DNA from: Pedobacter petrophilus
GTDB taxonomy: Bacteria; Bacteroidota; Bacteroidia; Sphingobacteriales; Sphingobacteriaceae
Reading direction: 5' to 3'
Assembly (NCBI RefSeq): GCF_009674725.1
Contig: NZ_WKKH01000003.1
Location: forward strand, 1 to 64,000
Length of the DNA stretch: 64,000 nt
Part shown: positions 51,999-60,889 of the stretch, in pieces
How the letters are laid out: each line of letters starts with the position of its first letter
Position numbering within the stretch: position 1 is the first letter of the stretch
Translations under genes and position numbers: made by a program
The notes under the pieces: model-generated
The model's input: the letters and a program-made list of their open reading frames with translations, nothing else
The model's database searches: none
What the model was told of the DNA's origin: nothing

Positions 51999-52458
51999 GT
52001 TGATTGCTTTATGCTTTTTTAAAGGTATTTAATTTTAGTTTAACCGCAAAGGAAGCAAAGTGTTTCGTATAGGAAGAAATTAAGGAAGGTGCAACCGCAA
52101 AGGACGCAAAAGTATTTCGCAAAGGAAGCAAAGGATAAATGTAAAGTCTAAGCTAAGCCTAGTTTGTCTGTGAATGCATTTATGTTTCCACGGTAGTTAA
52201 TAATTATTTTTAGCCTCCCAACTTTGTGCCCTTTGCGTTTAACTTCCAATTCTTTGTGGTTAAATATCAAAGTTCATAACATCAAAGACACAAAGTGTAT
52301 CGCAAAGGAAGCCAAGAGCCCAAATCTATATATTACCCAAATCTAGGTGTGTGCTGCGCGATTTCATTGTGTGCTTGGTGGTTAATTTGAACCAAGCTTT
52401 TTACCCCAACCTTACCGTTCTTTGCGTTTTAAACTCCGCGAACTTTGCGGTTAAAAAC
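51999..52458. repeat. Repeat-rich intergenic region (CGCAAAGG family)
   Basis: The 460-bp gap contains at least five copies of a short unit around (AAC)CGCAAAGGAaGCAAAG. Direct copies lie at 52042-52060, 52093-52134 and 52281-52318. Inverted copies are near 52221-52262 and 52415-52456 (CTTTGCGTTT, AACTTTGCGGTTAAA). They can pair with one another into large hairpins. Similar 'cgcaaaggacgcaaag' units are, from memory, scattered through many Bacteroidota genomes. No gene is present. Confidence 0.75.
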
Positions 52459-53352
52459 TTACCTCGTCCGTTTCAAATACTTCAAATTTGGCAACACCAT
52501 TGCTGACAGAATAATGGCAACGCCTACCCATCTTAAAAAAGACACCTGTTCCTGCAATATAAAACCTGCCATCATTACTGCCACCGGTAGTTCTGCAGCA
52601 CTCAAAATAGAGCTTAAGGCCGTCCCGATTTTCGGTACACCTTCAGCATAAAACAGCGGAGGTATTACCGTACCGAAAACAGCAATAATCAAACCCCATT
52701 TTAATAAACTCCCACCTAAAGCGCCATTAAACAGAAATGCAGGAGGGAAAAGTATAAAAATTAAGATACAGGCTCCCGTAATCATCAGGGCACTTTTTTT
52801 CAATGCCGGGTATTCGGTTCCAATTCGGCCACTGAGCATCAAAAAGCCTGCATAACACAATGCCGCCAATAGGCCAAAACCAATTCCAGTGAGGTTTAAT
52901 GCTGAAATACTGGTTTCCACCATTCCACTGGCTAATACTGTTCCTCCTAAAACCAATAAAATTGCCGCAAATTGTATTCCTGAAGGTCTCTTTTTAAAAA
53001 TCAAAAACTCAAGTAAAATACTCATCCAGATAAATTGCATCAGCAAAATAATCGCAACAGAATTTGGAACCAGTTTTACACATTGATAGTAAAAAACGCT
53101 GACAAAGCCAGTACAAGTTCCGGCAAGCACCATTTTCCACCATGGTGTTACAATTTTAATTTCTTTTGCCTTGTAAGCTGACGTTCGACTTTGGAAGAAA
53201 AATAGTGCCCATAAAATAACAGCGCCGAAAAACGCCTGCGCACCAGTTACATCACCTAAAGTATAACCTTCGTGATAGGCAAGCTTGACAAAAGTAGATA
53301 AGATGCCAAAACTACAGGCACCAAAAAAGACAAGGAGAATTCCTTTTAACAT
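52459..53352 (-). CDS. DMT superfamily transporter (EamA)
   Basis: 297 residues with ten hydrophobic helices in two EamA repeats (about 5-135 and 150-290). Typical features are GACSFGILSTFVKLAY near the N-terminus, FSVFYYQCVKLVPNSVAIILL in repeat one, and LPVAVMMAGFILQEQVSFLRWVGVAII in repeat two. It should move small metabolites or drugs across the inner membrane; the substrate is unknown. It lies 45 bp downstream of pdxJ on the same strand. A link to vitamin B6 transport is tempting but unproven. Confidence 0.88.
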   Translation of the reverse strand: MLKGILLVFFGACSFGILSTFVKLAYHEGYTLGDVTGAQAFFGAVILWALFFFQSRTSAYKAKEIKIVTPWWKMVLAGTCTGFVSVFYYQCVKLVPNSVAIILLMQFIWMSILLEFLIFKKRPSGIQFAAILLVLGGTVLASGMVETSISALNLTGIGFGLLAALCYAGFLMLSGRIGTEYPALKKSALMITGACILIFILFPPAFLFNGALGGSLLKWGLIIAVFGTVIPPLFYAEGVPKIGTALSSILSAAELPVAVMMAGFILQEQVSFLRWVGVAIILSAMVLPNLKYLKRTR

Positions 53353-53397
53353 TCGATTGTATCAAGTATTTAGAATCAAGTATCAAGAGATACGTTT

Positions 53398-54114
53398 CTA
53401 AGCCAGTTGCTGTAAATATTTTTGAATGGTGGTTTCCAACCCTAAATAAAGCGCATCGCTAATTAAGGCATGACCGATGGAAACTTCTAATAAGCCTGGG
53501 ATACTTTGGGCAAAGTAATGAAGGTTATGCAAATCTAAATCATGCCCCGCATTAATCCCTAAGCCTAATTTATTCGCATGATGTGCTGCAGCAATATAAT
53601 TAACAATCGCCTTTTCACGATCGGCATAATAATTATGCGCATAAGCTTCGGTATATAACTCAATTCTATCTGTACCCGTTTCTACAGCGCCTTCTACCAT
53701 CTCCACAACAGGATCTACGAAAACCGAAACCCTGATGCCTTCTTTTTGAAAAACACCAACCATCTCTTTTAAATAGTCTCTGTTTTTAATGGTATCCCAA
53801 CCATGGTTAGACGTGATCTGACCTTCAGCATCTGGTACTAAAGTAACCTGAGCTGGTTTGTTCGCAAGTACCAGATCGACAAATTTATCCTCACGGCAAT
53901 TGCCTTCGATATTAAATTCTGTTGCAATTGCGGCCTTTAAGTCGTACACATCCTGGTACCTGATATGACGCTCATCCGGCCGCGGATGAACCGTAATCCC
54001 CTGCGCACCGAAGCGTTCACAATCTAATGCAACCTTAACTAAATCAGGATTATTACCTCCGCGACTGTTGCGAAGTGTAGCAATTTTATTGATGTTAACC
54101 GATAACTTTGTCAT
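53398..54114 (-). CDS. pdxJ: Pyridoxine 5'-phosphate synthase
   Basis: 238 residues. The start [21 protein letters not shown], then [18 protein letters not shown] and FNIEGN, and [15 protein letters not shown] are PdxJ hallmarks, including the catalytic Glu and His. It closes the pyridoxine ring from 1-deoxyxylulose 5-phosphate and 3-amino-2-oxopropyl phosphate in DXP-dependent vitamin B6 synthesis. PdxA is not nearby. A TATCTTTG box ends 4 nt before the start codon, which would make an almost leaderless mRNA. Confidence 0.96.
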   Translation of the reverse strand: MTKLSVNINKIATLRNSRGGNNPDLVKVALDCERFGAQGITVHPRPDERHIRYQDVYDLKAAIATEFNIEGNCREDKFVDLVLANKPAQVTLVPDAEGQITSNHGWDTIKNRDYLKEMVGVFQKEGIRVSVFVDPVVEMVEGAVETGTDRIELYTEAYAHNYYADREKAIVNYIAAAHHANKLGLGINAGHDLDLHNLHYFAQSIPGLLEVSIGHALISDALYLGLETTIQKYLQQLA

Positions 54115-54118
54115 GCCT

Positions 54119-54126
54119 CAAAGATA
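54119..54126 (-). promoter_or_regulatory. -7 promoter element touching the pdxJ start
   Basis: The minus strand reads TATCTTTG, a perfect TAnnTTTG, ending 4 nt before the pdxJ ATG. If functional, the transcript starts at or next to the start codon. Confidence 0.4.
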
Positions 54127-54198
54127 AGGCTTTGCCTTTGTTAATCGGAAACGTTGAAGAAATTTGACTTTTTTTTGCTCATATTTGTTCGAATCAAG

Positions 54199-55839
54199 AT
54201 GAATTTAAAGGACACAACACTATATAAACTCCTGATCGTTTTACTTGCGCTGGCGAGTATCCCTGCATTATTTGGGAGCGTAATGGAACCTGATGGCGCA
54301 TTGTATGCATCCATGTCGAAAAACATTATTCTCTTCCAGGATTGGTTTAACCTTTACGGGCGGGGTGCAGACTGGTTAGACAAACCACATTTAACTTTTT
54401 GGATTACCGCAGCATCTTTTAAAATGTTTGGGATTACTGCTTTTGCCTATAAATTGCCATCTTTCCTTTTTGGCTTGCTGGGTGCCTGGTACCTCTACAA
54501 ACTTGCGAGCGCTATCTATGATGAGAAAACTGCTTTAATCTCTTCTGTTATTTTTTTAAGCGCGCTCCACATCATTACCTCAACTTTTGATGTCAGGGCA
54601 GAAATTTATATCACCACCTTCACCCTTGCCTCCATTTATCATTACTATAAAGCACACCAGGGTTCTTTCTGGCACCTTATTGCCGGATCATTTTTTGCAG
54701 CTTGCGCCATTTTAATTAAAGGTATTTTTGTACTAATTCCGGTATTCGCAGGTTTCATCATCTACTGGTTATTCACTAAACAATATAAACAATTATGGCA
54801 ACCTAAATGGTGGATAGCAATCGTATTAATCTTCGTATTTATTACGCCAGAACTTTATTCGCTTTACACACAATTTGATTTACATCCTGAGAAAATTGTA
54901 TTCAACAGAACAGGTGTTTCGGGTTTAAAATTCTTTTTTTGGGATAGCCAGTTTGGTCGCTTTTTTAATAATGGCCCAATTAAAGGTAAAGGTGATCTTT
55001 CTTTTTTCCTGCACACCACGCTTTGGGCTTTTTTACCCTGGTCGATTTTATTTTACACCGCAGCGATCAATCTTTTTAAGAAAAAAAACAGAATTGACCT
55101 GGCACCGGAAAGCATTATGATTTGGGCGAGTGCCGCGGTTACTTTTTTGATATTTTCACTTTCAAAATTTCAGTTACCACATTACATCCTAATCATCTTT
55201 CCACAATTTTCGATTATTACAGCACTCTATTTGAAAAAGCTGGAAGGTAAAAGTCTTAACATTTTCTTCAAGGTGCAAAACGCGTTAGCTATCCTGGTTT
55301 TTATACTGCTTTCTGCCTTAAGTATTGTCTACGGATTTGATTATCCTTACCTCATAATTGGAATGCTCTCGGTCGTTTTAGGGGGTTCTTTTATCTTATT
55401 CAAAGGAATCAGGCTCGAAACCATTATTGCAAGAAGTGTATTTGTATCGGTAGGCTTAATGCTTTTCCTTTTTATATTCTTCTATCCGGCTATATTAAAA
55501 TACCAGTCCGGAGGCATTGCAGGTGAATGGCTTAAGAAAAATCATCCCGCTGCAACACCTGCTGTTTTGAATTATATTGATGCTTTTTCTTTTGATTTTT
55601 ATGCGCCAGGCGAAGTGAAGTACCTACATAATTATGAAGATTTAGATAGAATTAAAGATCAACAAAATCTGATAATCTATGTACCAGAAGCTGAACTTCC
55701 TAGGTTAAAAAGTGAATACAAAGCTGAAGTATTAAAATCTTTCGAATACTTCCACACCACTAAATTAACCGGTAAATTTTTAAATGCGAAAACGCGCCCT
55801 CAGGTTTTAGAACACTTCTATCTCGTTAAATTGCATTAG
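54199..55839 (+). CDS. Glycosyltransferase family 39 protein (ArnT-like)
   Basis: About 546 residues from this ATG (MNLKDTTLYKLL). It has ten or more membrane helices. The first periplasmic loop has MEPDGALYASMSKN, with the acidic residue expected of GT-C enzymes, followed by DWLDKPHLTFWITAASFKMFG, the classic PMT/ArnT segment. It should transfer a sugar from a polyprenyl phosphate donor to lipid A or a protein outside the inner membrane. An earlier TTG (54154) is rejected because it adds a non-homologous tail. GtrA follows 1 bp later. Confidence 0.9.
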   Translation: MNLKDTTLYKLLIVLLALASIPALFGSVMEPDGALYASMSKNIILFQDWFNLYGRGADWLDKPHLTFWITAASFKMFGITAFAYKLPSFLFGLLGAWYLYKLASAIYDEKTALISSVIFLSALHIITSTFDVRAEIYITTFTLASIYHYYKAHQGSFWHLIAGSFFAACAILIKGIFVLIPVFAGFIIYWLFTKQYKQLWQPKWWIAIVLIFVFITPELYSLYTQFDLHPEKIVFNRTGVSGLKFFFWDSQFGRFFNNGPIKGKGDLSFFLHTTLWAFLPWSILFYTAAINLFKKKNRIDLAPESIMIWASAAVTFLIFSLSKFQLPHYILIIFPQFSIITALYLKKLEGKSLNIFFKVQNALAILVFILLSALSIVYGFDYPYLIIGMLSVVLGGSFILFKGIRLETIIARSVFVSVGLMLFLFIFFYPAILKYQSGGIAGEWLKKNHPAATPAVLNYIDAFSFDFYAPGEVKYLHNYEDLDRIKDQQNLIIYVPEAELPRLKSEYKAEVLKSFEYFHTTKLTGKFLNAKTRPQVLEHFYLVKLH

Positions 55840-55840
55840 T

Positions 55841-56221
55841 ATGGACGTATTTTTCCGCATCATAAAATTTGGATTAACAGGCCTACTCGGAATGGCAATA
55901 GATTTTGGAGCAACCTGGCTGTTTAAAGAAAAAATAAAGGTTAATAAATATGTTGCCAACGCCATCGGCTTTTCCCTTGCGGTAACCAATAACTATTTAA
56001 TAAACCGTGCCTGGACTTTTCAAAGTACCAATATGCACTGGGGAACAGAATTTGGTAAGTTTCTGATAGTAAGCTTAATTGGATTGGGCTTAAATACCTT
56101 CATCATCTACCTTTTTCATCAGCGGAAAAATGGAACTAACTTCTACGCAGCGAAATTTTTTGCTATTGTAATCGTATTTGTATGGAACTTTCTGGCAAAT
56201 ATGTTATTCACATTTAAGTAA
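55841..56221 (+). CDS. GtrA family membrane protein
   Basis: 126 residues with four membrane helices. FGLTGLLGMAIDFGATWLF (about 9-27), NAIGFSLAVTNNYLINRAWTF (about 41-61) and a C-terminal VWNFLANMLFTFK fit GtrA/DPMS-like flippases. GtrA proteins move polyprenyl-phosphate sugars across the inner membrane. It directly follows the GT39 gene, which would use such a donor, so the two most likely form a surface glycosylation unit. A cytoplasmic polyprenyl-phosphate sugar synthase is not in view. Confidence 0.93.
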   Translation: MDVFFRIIKFGLTGLLGMAIDFGATWLFKEKIKVNKYVANAIGFSLAVTNNYLINRAWTFQSTNMHWGTEFGKFLIVSLIGLGLNTFIIYLFHQRKNGTNFYAAKFFAIVIVFVWNFLANMLFTFK

Positions 56222-56336
56222 CATTCTTCCCGATAAAGTAGAAGACAACAAGCCAGATTAATCCTTTTATTAAAAAGAATAAAAACCCGAACAGGCCTAC
56301 ACGCTTAAACCATAATTTTACCTTTTCTTTGTTCAT
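56214..56336 (-). CDS. Small membrane protein of 40 residues
   Basis: A frame of 40 codons plus stop, starting MNKEKVKLWFKRVGLFG and followed by FLFFLIKGLIWLVVFYF. It has a basic amphipathic start and one transmembrane helix (about 15-35) with an internal Lys-Gly. Proteins of this look ('GFxFFLIKGLxWL') occur, from memory, in other Bacteroidota. Its 3' end overlaps the convergent gtrA end by 8 bp. A weak TATCTTTA box lies about 11 bp upstream of the start codon. The function is unknown. Confidence 0.6.
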   Translation of the reverse strand: MNKEKVKLWFKRVGLFGFLFFLIKGLIWLVVFYFIGKNVT

Positions 56337-56392
56337 TGCCTATTGGTAAAGATAAAATTTTTGAATTAAATTAGAAAGATTTCAAATAAGGA

Positions 56393-57379
56393 ATGATGAC
56401 TGCAACAAGATTTTCACACTTTGTTTTCTTTGCTTTGCTCTTATTGTATTCAAATAATTATGCGCAGCCATTTAACAACATCGGGCATTATAAAACTAAC
56501 TTTTACAGCGCATCTAACGGTATATTGAAACTAATCGCGATTAGAAGTTTTACGAATGATAAGCAAAAGTATTTCCTATTGGTAGATCCAACAACGTTAG
56601 ATACAAAAGTCGATCTGGCCAGCCATTACTCCATCAATAGTTTAGAATGGCCGAATGTTTTGGCCATTTTCAAAAACAGTCCTTATATTAAATCTTTGGA
56701 AACAGCAGCAGCGAGAGATCTGCAGTTACAAAATGCCGGTATTGATCATGCCATCCCCAGAGAAAAGGGCATCACGCTAACCATCGATTTATGTCCGTCG
56801 CATAAAAGTTTAGACCGGATTATTTTTCAGTCTGTTTTTGATGAATTTAATAAAACAGAGCAGCCTACTCCTTTAGCAGTTTCCGTTTCTGGAAAGTGGA
56901 TGCTAAAACATCAGGATGATTTGAACTGGCTAAAGAGCCTGATTGATAAGAAAGCGTTAACGATCACCTGGGTAAACCATTCTTATAATCATGAGGTAAA
57001 TTCATTGCCATTAGCAGAAAACTTTTTATTAGCCCCTGGAACAAACATGGATATGGAAGTTTTAGAAAATGAAAAGCTGATGCTGAAAAATGGCTTAATC
57101 CCATCTGTATTTTTTAGATTTCCAGGATTGGTATCAGATAAAAGTATTGTGGATAAAATAATCGCTTACGGCTTAATTCCTATTGGCAGCGATGCCTGGC
57201 TTGCCAAAGGGCAGCAGCCGAATGCAGGCAGTATTGTACTGATTCATGGCAATGGAAATGAAGAAATTGGCGTGAAAGATTTCCTTCAATTACTCAAAAC
57301 TAAACAAGCTGAGGTGAAAAATAAACAATGGTTATTGTTCGATTTAAGGCAAGGGTTAGAAAAAGAATTTGAGCGGTAA
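56393..57379 (+). CDS. Exported polysaccharide deacetylase-like protein
   Basis: 328 residues. A signal peptide ends near NNYAQ25. The NodB-like domain has TLTIDLCPSHKSLDR (metal-binding Asp), TWVNHSYNHEVNSL (the HSxxH motif), FFRFPGLVSDKSIV (catalytic Arg) and a late IVLIHGNGNEE with His. So the metal and base residues of carbohydrate esterase family 4 seem complete. The N-terminal 110 residues are of unknown type. It might act on cell-wall or surface sugar outside the inner membrane. It is convergent with the VF530 gene with only 3 bp between them. Confidence 0.82.
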   Translation: MMTATRFSHFVFFALLLLYSNNYAQPFNNIGHYKTNFYSASNGILKLIAIRSFTNDKQKYFLLVDPTTLDTKVDLASHYSINSLEWPNVLAIFKNSPYIKSLETAAARDLQLQNAGIDHAIPREKGITLTIDLCPSHKSLDRIIFQSVFDEFNKTEQPTPLAVSVSGKWMLKHQDDLNWLKSLIDKKALTITWVNHSYNHEVNSLPLAENFLLAPGTNMDMEVLENEKLMLKNGLIPSVFFRFPGLVSDKSIVDKIIAYGLIPIGSDAWLAKGQQPNAGSIVLIHGNGNEEIGVKDFLQLLKTKQAEVKNKQWLLFDLRQGLEKEFER

Positions 57380-57382
57380 CTG

Positions 57383-57604
57383 CTACTTATGAAAGGTATC
57401 CAAAAACAGATCTTCTACTTTTTTACGTGCCCAGGGCATTCTTCGCAGGAAATTTAAGCTCGATTTAATACTTTGGTTATTGGTGAAACAATCAATCCTG
57501 ATTAAGGCACCAAGTTTTTCCCAACCGTAGTGAACCTGCAAATCAGTTACAATTTTCTCAAGGGTGATCCCGTGTAAAGGATTATTCTTCTGCGTTTCTG
57601 CCAT
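57383..57604 (-). CDS. VF530 family (DUF2132) small DNA-binding-like protein
   Basis: 73 residues. NNPLHGITLEKIVTDLQVHYGWEKLG, then INCFxxNQSIKSSLNFLRR-like and MPWARKKVEDLFLD, is the VF530 fold (a small helical protein close to all of DUF2132). It covers the entire family length. The structure class was described as DNA-binding-like, with no proven role. It lies downstream of the methyltransferase gene on the same strand (28 bp gap). Confidence 0.92.
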   Translation of the reverse strand: MAETQKNNPLHGITLEKIVTDLQVHYGWEKLGALIRIDCFTNNQSIKSSLNFLRRMPWARKKVEDLFLDTFHK

Positions 57605-57631
57605 AGCACAAAGGTAAATTAAATCACAAAA

Positions 57632-58249
57632 TTATGAAGGAATATATTGCGCCATCCAAACTGTTGCACCTCCACAGCTTTCATCATTAACATGATGTTT
57701 CAAAATCGTAAAGTTATTTTCCAATAAAATGGATTGATAACTGGCAGGATCAAGCGAAGCATGATGTAAATGCTCACCACCAATAAATCCCCAGGCCTCG
57801 CCTTCTTCGGTACCAGAAGTAAACAGGAGAATGCCATTTTCCTGAAGATGATGAGCAAAAATGCTAAACATTTTGGATTGATCTGCTGCAGGCAGATGAA
57901 AGAAACTGTGCCAGGCTATAATTGCATCAAACTTTTTAGTCAATTGAAGATTGCGCATATCTTCCTGTAAAAAAGTGACTTGAGGAAAATTTAGCCGGGC
58001 CAGATCCAACATCTTTTCACTTGCATCTACACCGGTTACTTTAAATCCCAAATGATTTAAATATTCCAATATTGGTTTTCCGTTTCCACAGCCTAAATCC
58101 AATATTTCGCCATCAGCCGGAATCAATTTAATTACATCATCGAGATATTGCTTTTCTATTAAAACATGATCCCGGTTTTTCGAAAACCAGTTTGCAATTT
58201 TATCATAAACCTTAAAAACATGCTCACGCTCGAAGCTTTCTTCTTCCAT
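57632..58249 (-). CDS. SAM-dependent methyltransferase (class I)
   Basis: 205 residues. Motif I is ILDLGCGNGKPILEYL (about 45-60), followed by VTGVDASEKMLDLAR (motif II), FLQEDMRNLQL and FDAIIAWHSFFHLP (motif IV). The end is a beta-hairpin with MAQY. The substrate is unknown; the form is of a small-molecule methyltransferase. It begins 5 bp after the RidA gene stop and ends 28 bp before the VF530 gene, so the three may be one transcript. Confidence 0.9.
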   Translation of the reverse strand: MEEESFEREHVFKVYDKIANWFSKNRDHVLIEKQYLDDVIKLIPADGEILDLGCGNGKPILEYLNHLGFKVTGVDASEKMLDLARLNFPQVTFLQEDMRNLQLTKKFDAIIAWHSFFHLPAADQSKMFSIFAHHLQENGILLFTSGTEEGEAWGFIGGEHLHHASLDPASYQSILLENNFTILKHHVNDESCGGATVWMAQYIPS

Positions 58250-58254
58250 CGCTA

Positions 58255-58665
58255 TTAAAAACTTACGGCAGTTGCATCAATTTCAATTAACATCCCTGCT
58301 AAAGCTAACCTGGCAACAGGAATCAGGGTATTCACCGGGAATTTCAGATCAGGCCATATTCTGGTAGATTCTTCAATCAGGATTTCATGTTTCTGATCAT
58401 CATAATCTACAACAAGTGTCGTTAATTTTGCGATGTGATTCATTTTAAGCCCTTTGCCAGCCAATGCGGTTTCGATATTTTCGAACACGATTTTCACCTG
58501 GGTTCTGAAATCTTCACTTAAAACTCCGTCTGTTTTGCTCCCACCCTGGCCGGCTACAAAAACCAATAAATCAGCTGCAGTTACAGTTGCTACATGCGAG
58601 TAAGCATGGGCGCGGGGATCATAAATACCAGCTGGATTGCTTATTTCTAAAGAATGCTCTTTCAT
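58255..58665 (-). CDS. RidA family protein
   Basis: 136 residues. The YjgF/RidA fold is clear from VAGQGG(S)KTDG near 33-44, FENIETALAGKGLKMNHIAK, and the C-terminal PVARLALAGMLIEIDATAV, with the Arg expected to bind the substrate carboxylate. Classical RidA has V-x-x-LP after this Arg, and here it is ALAG, so it belongs to a RidA subgroup (Rid2-7) rather than to RidA proper. It may hydrolyse imines or enamines in the cytoplasm. It lies 5 bp before the methyltransferase gene. Confidence 0.85.
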   Translation of the reverse strand: MKEHSLEISNPAGIYDPRAHAYSHVATVTAADLLVFVAGQGGSKTDGVLSEDFRTQVKIVFENIETALAGKGLKMNHIAKLTTLVVDYDDQKHEILIEESTRIWPDLKFPVNTLIPVARLALAGMLIEIDATAVSF

Positions 58666-58725
58666 AAATATAACTTGAGCAACTAAATTATGTATTTCCG
58701 TGTTCGAAACTGTAGACTTATTGCA

Positions 58726-58761
58726 ATAAAAAAGCCGGACAGTTTTACCATTGCCCGGCTT
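58726..58761 (-). terminator. Terminator downstream of the M1 peptidase gene
   Basis: On the minus strand AAGCCGG (58761-58755) pairs with CCGGCTT (58738-58732) around a 16-nt loop and is followed by TTTTATT. It lies about 60 bp after the M1 peptidase stop codon. Confidence 0.8.
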
Positions 58762-58820
58762 AAAAATGTTAAGGTTATAAGTAATTACCGATGGAATTAA
58801 TTTACCGGTACCGCTATACT

Positions 58821-60797
58821 TTAATTTGTTCCCGCTGTCCAGGTATTATTATCTGGATTGCTATCAGGCAAAACCTTATCAGGATCTAAAGTAACGGAAG
58901 TAATTTCTTCTGTCGTAGGATAAGAAACCAACCAGCTGTTATTTTTCATCCAAACATCAACCGGAAGTTTTATGATATCTGTTTTACCGCTTTTCGTTTT
59001 AACCTGCAAGATAATTGGCATTGGCATTTTCTCTAAGTTTAACACTTTTATGGTGTAACCTGTTAGTTTTCCATCGGTTTTAACTTCCTGAACGGAACCT
59101 ATGCCCTGATCCATTTTCCAGCTGTTTAAGAACCAGCTTCTCCAAAACCATGCTAAATTCTCTCCGGAACCGTTTTCCATCGAGCGGAAAAAATCATAAG
59201 GTGTAGGGTGCTTGAATGCCCAGTTTTTAATATATTGACGGAAAGCATAATCGAAACGATCTTCGCCTAAAATTTGATTTCTCAAAATATCCAGTCCCCA
59301 TCCTGGTTTTGCATATAAGTTAACGCCAATGTTTGCTTCTGTCATCCCATCAGGCATCAGCATAATATTTTCATATTTTGGATTGCCAATAACTTGCTTC
59401 CCAATAGTATTCATATTGGTTGTACGCTGAGCATACTCTCCTTTATTAAAGTTTTTAGATGAAATGCCATTGATGAAGGTATTAAAGCCCTCATCCATCC
59501 AACCAAACTTGCGTTCATTAGACCCAACAATCATCGGGAACCAGGTATGTCCAAATTCGTGATCAATTACACCCCATGCGCTTCCTTTTTTAGCTTTCCA
59601 TCCGCAAAATACAATCCCAGGATATTCCATCCCACCAATATTTGTGGCTACGTTAACCGCCATTGGGTAAGGATATTCAAACCATTTTGTAGAATAATGT
59701 TCAATAGTACTTTTTACGTATTCTACACCTCTTCCGTAGGCATCCACACCATTACTTTCTACAGGCTGGGCAGAAACAGCTAAAGATTTCTTACCACTTG
59801 GCAAGTTGATTCTAGCTGCATCTAAAACAAAAGCTTTTGAAGAAGCCCATGCTGCATCGCGGGCATTTATAATTTTGTATTTCCAGGTTAATTTGTCTTT
59901 CGCAGGGCGGGATTTAGGATCAGTAACCTCAGCTTCTGAACGAATGTGCACAGTTTCATCACTGTTTTTTGCAGTATTCCATCTTTTTAATTGCTCGGGT
60001 GTAAAGACTTCAGCAGGGTTTAGTAATTCACCAGAACCCATCACGATGTGGCTTGCAGGAGCTGTAATGGCAAAATTGATGTCTCCATATTCACAATAAA
60101 ATTCGCCACCACCCCAATAAGGCAAAGTGTTCCATCCCATTACGTCATCATACACACACATCCGTGGAAACCATTGTGCAATTGCGAAAATCTCGCCATT
60201 TTTAGTGGTTAAATGACCTGTTCTATCAGATCCTTCTTTTGGCACTACATAAGCGTAATCAATTTTAATGGTAATAACTTCGCCGTTTGCAGCTAAAGGC
60301 TGATCTAAACGAATCTGCATCCTGGTATCCTCAATCAGTGAAGTAAACTTTACATCCCCTGATTTTTTCGATACCATCACTTTTTTAATTTCATAGCCAC
60401 CATCAAATTTTTCTCCCTGAGCACCATATCGGCTACGCGATGGTGTAATTTGTTTGCCACGGGAATTTTCTTTAAAAGTATTCTGATCTAATTGTAGCCA
60501 TAAATACGGCAATTGATCCGGACTATTGTTTTTGTAAGTCAGCGTAACCGAACCGGTTACTAAGTTTTGGGTTTCATCAAGGTTGGCAGTGATATTATAA
60601 TCCACCCGGTTTTGCCAATATTTAGCTCCCGGTGCGCCAATTGCGGAACGAAATTCGTTTCCATTTTGAGTGTAGAACAATGGTCCGAACGCTTCGGCAG
60701 AATTGTAATTTGATACTGGTGCAGCTTGTTGTGCAAAAGCAGCGCATGCAGACGCACAACTAAGCGCGCACAAAGCGACTAGTTTGGTTATTTTCAT
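58821..60797 (-). CDS. M1 family metallopeptidase, exported
   Basis: 658 residues from the ATG at 60797. A signal peptide ends near AFAQQ24. The N-terminal beta domain (about 50-250) is followed by [12 protein letters not shown], the GxMEN-like aminopeptidase motif with Tyr in the last place. The zinc site is HEFGH-x18-E ([13 protein letters not shown] with GWMDEGFN), so it is intact. It should be a zinc aminopeptidase in the periplasm or outside. An upstream frame to 60842 would bury the signal peptide, so I reject it. Confidence 0.93.
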   Translation of the reverse strand: MKITKLVALCALSCASACAAFAQQAAPVSNYNSAEAFGPLFYTQNGNEFRSAIGAPGAKYWQNRVDYNITANLDETQNLVTGSVTLTYKNNSPDQLPYLWLQLDQNTFKENSRGKQITPSRSRYGAQGEKFDGGYEIKKVMVSKKSGDVKFTSLIEDTRMQIRLDQPLAANGEVITIKIDYAYVVPKEGSDRTGHLTTKNGEIFAIAQWFPRMCVYDDVMGWNTLPYWGGGEFYCEYGDINFAITAPASHIVMGSGELLNPAEVFTPEQLKRWNTAKNSDETVHIRSEAEVTDPKSRPAKDKLTWKYKIINARDAAWASSKAFVLDAARINLPSGKKSLAVSAQPVESNGVDAYGRGVEYVKSTIEHYSTKWFEYPYPMAVNVATNIGGMEYPGIVFCGWKAKKGSAWGVIDHEFGHTWFPMIVGSNERKFGWMDEGFNTFINGISSKNFNKGEYAQRTTNMNTIGKQVIGNPKYENIMLMPDGMTEANIGVNLYAKPGWGLDILRNQILGEDRFDYAFRQYIKNWAFKHPTPYDFFRSMENGSGENLAWFWRSWFLNSWKMDQGIGSVQEVKTDGKLTGYTIKVLNLEKMPMPIILQVKTKSGKTDIIKLPVDVWMKNNSWLVSYPTTEEITSVTLDPDKVLPDSNPDNNTWTAGTN

Positions 60798-60889
60798 GTT
60801 AATAAGTTGTATTACGGATGTAAATATAAAGAATAAGCACATATGACGAAATATGTGCTTATAATGTTACCTCTGGAATATAAATTTAC

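Noticed and set aside
54187-54195. GTTCGAATC resembling a tRNA T-loop
   Set aside because: No acceptor stem or anticodon arm can be folded around it; it lies directly before the GT39 start.
60798-60842. Longer start of the M1 peptidase
   Set aside because: The signal peptide starts at ATG 60797; the extra 15 residues would put a second hydrophobic run before it.
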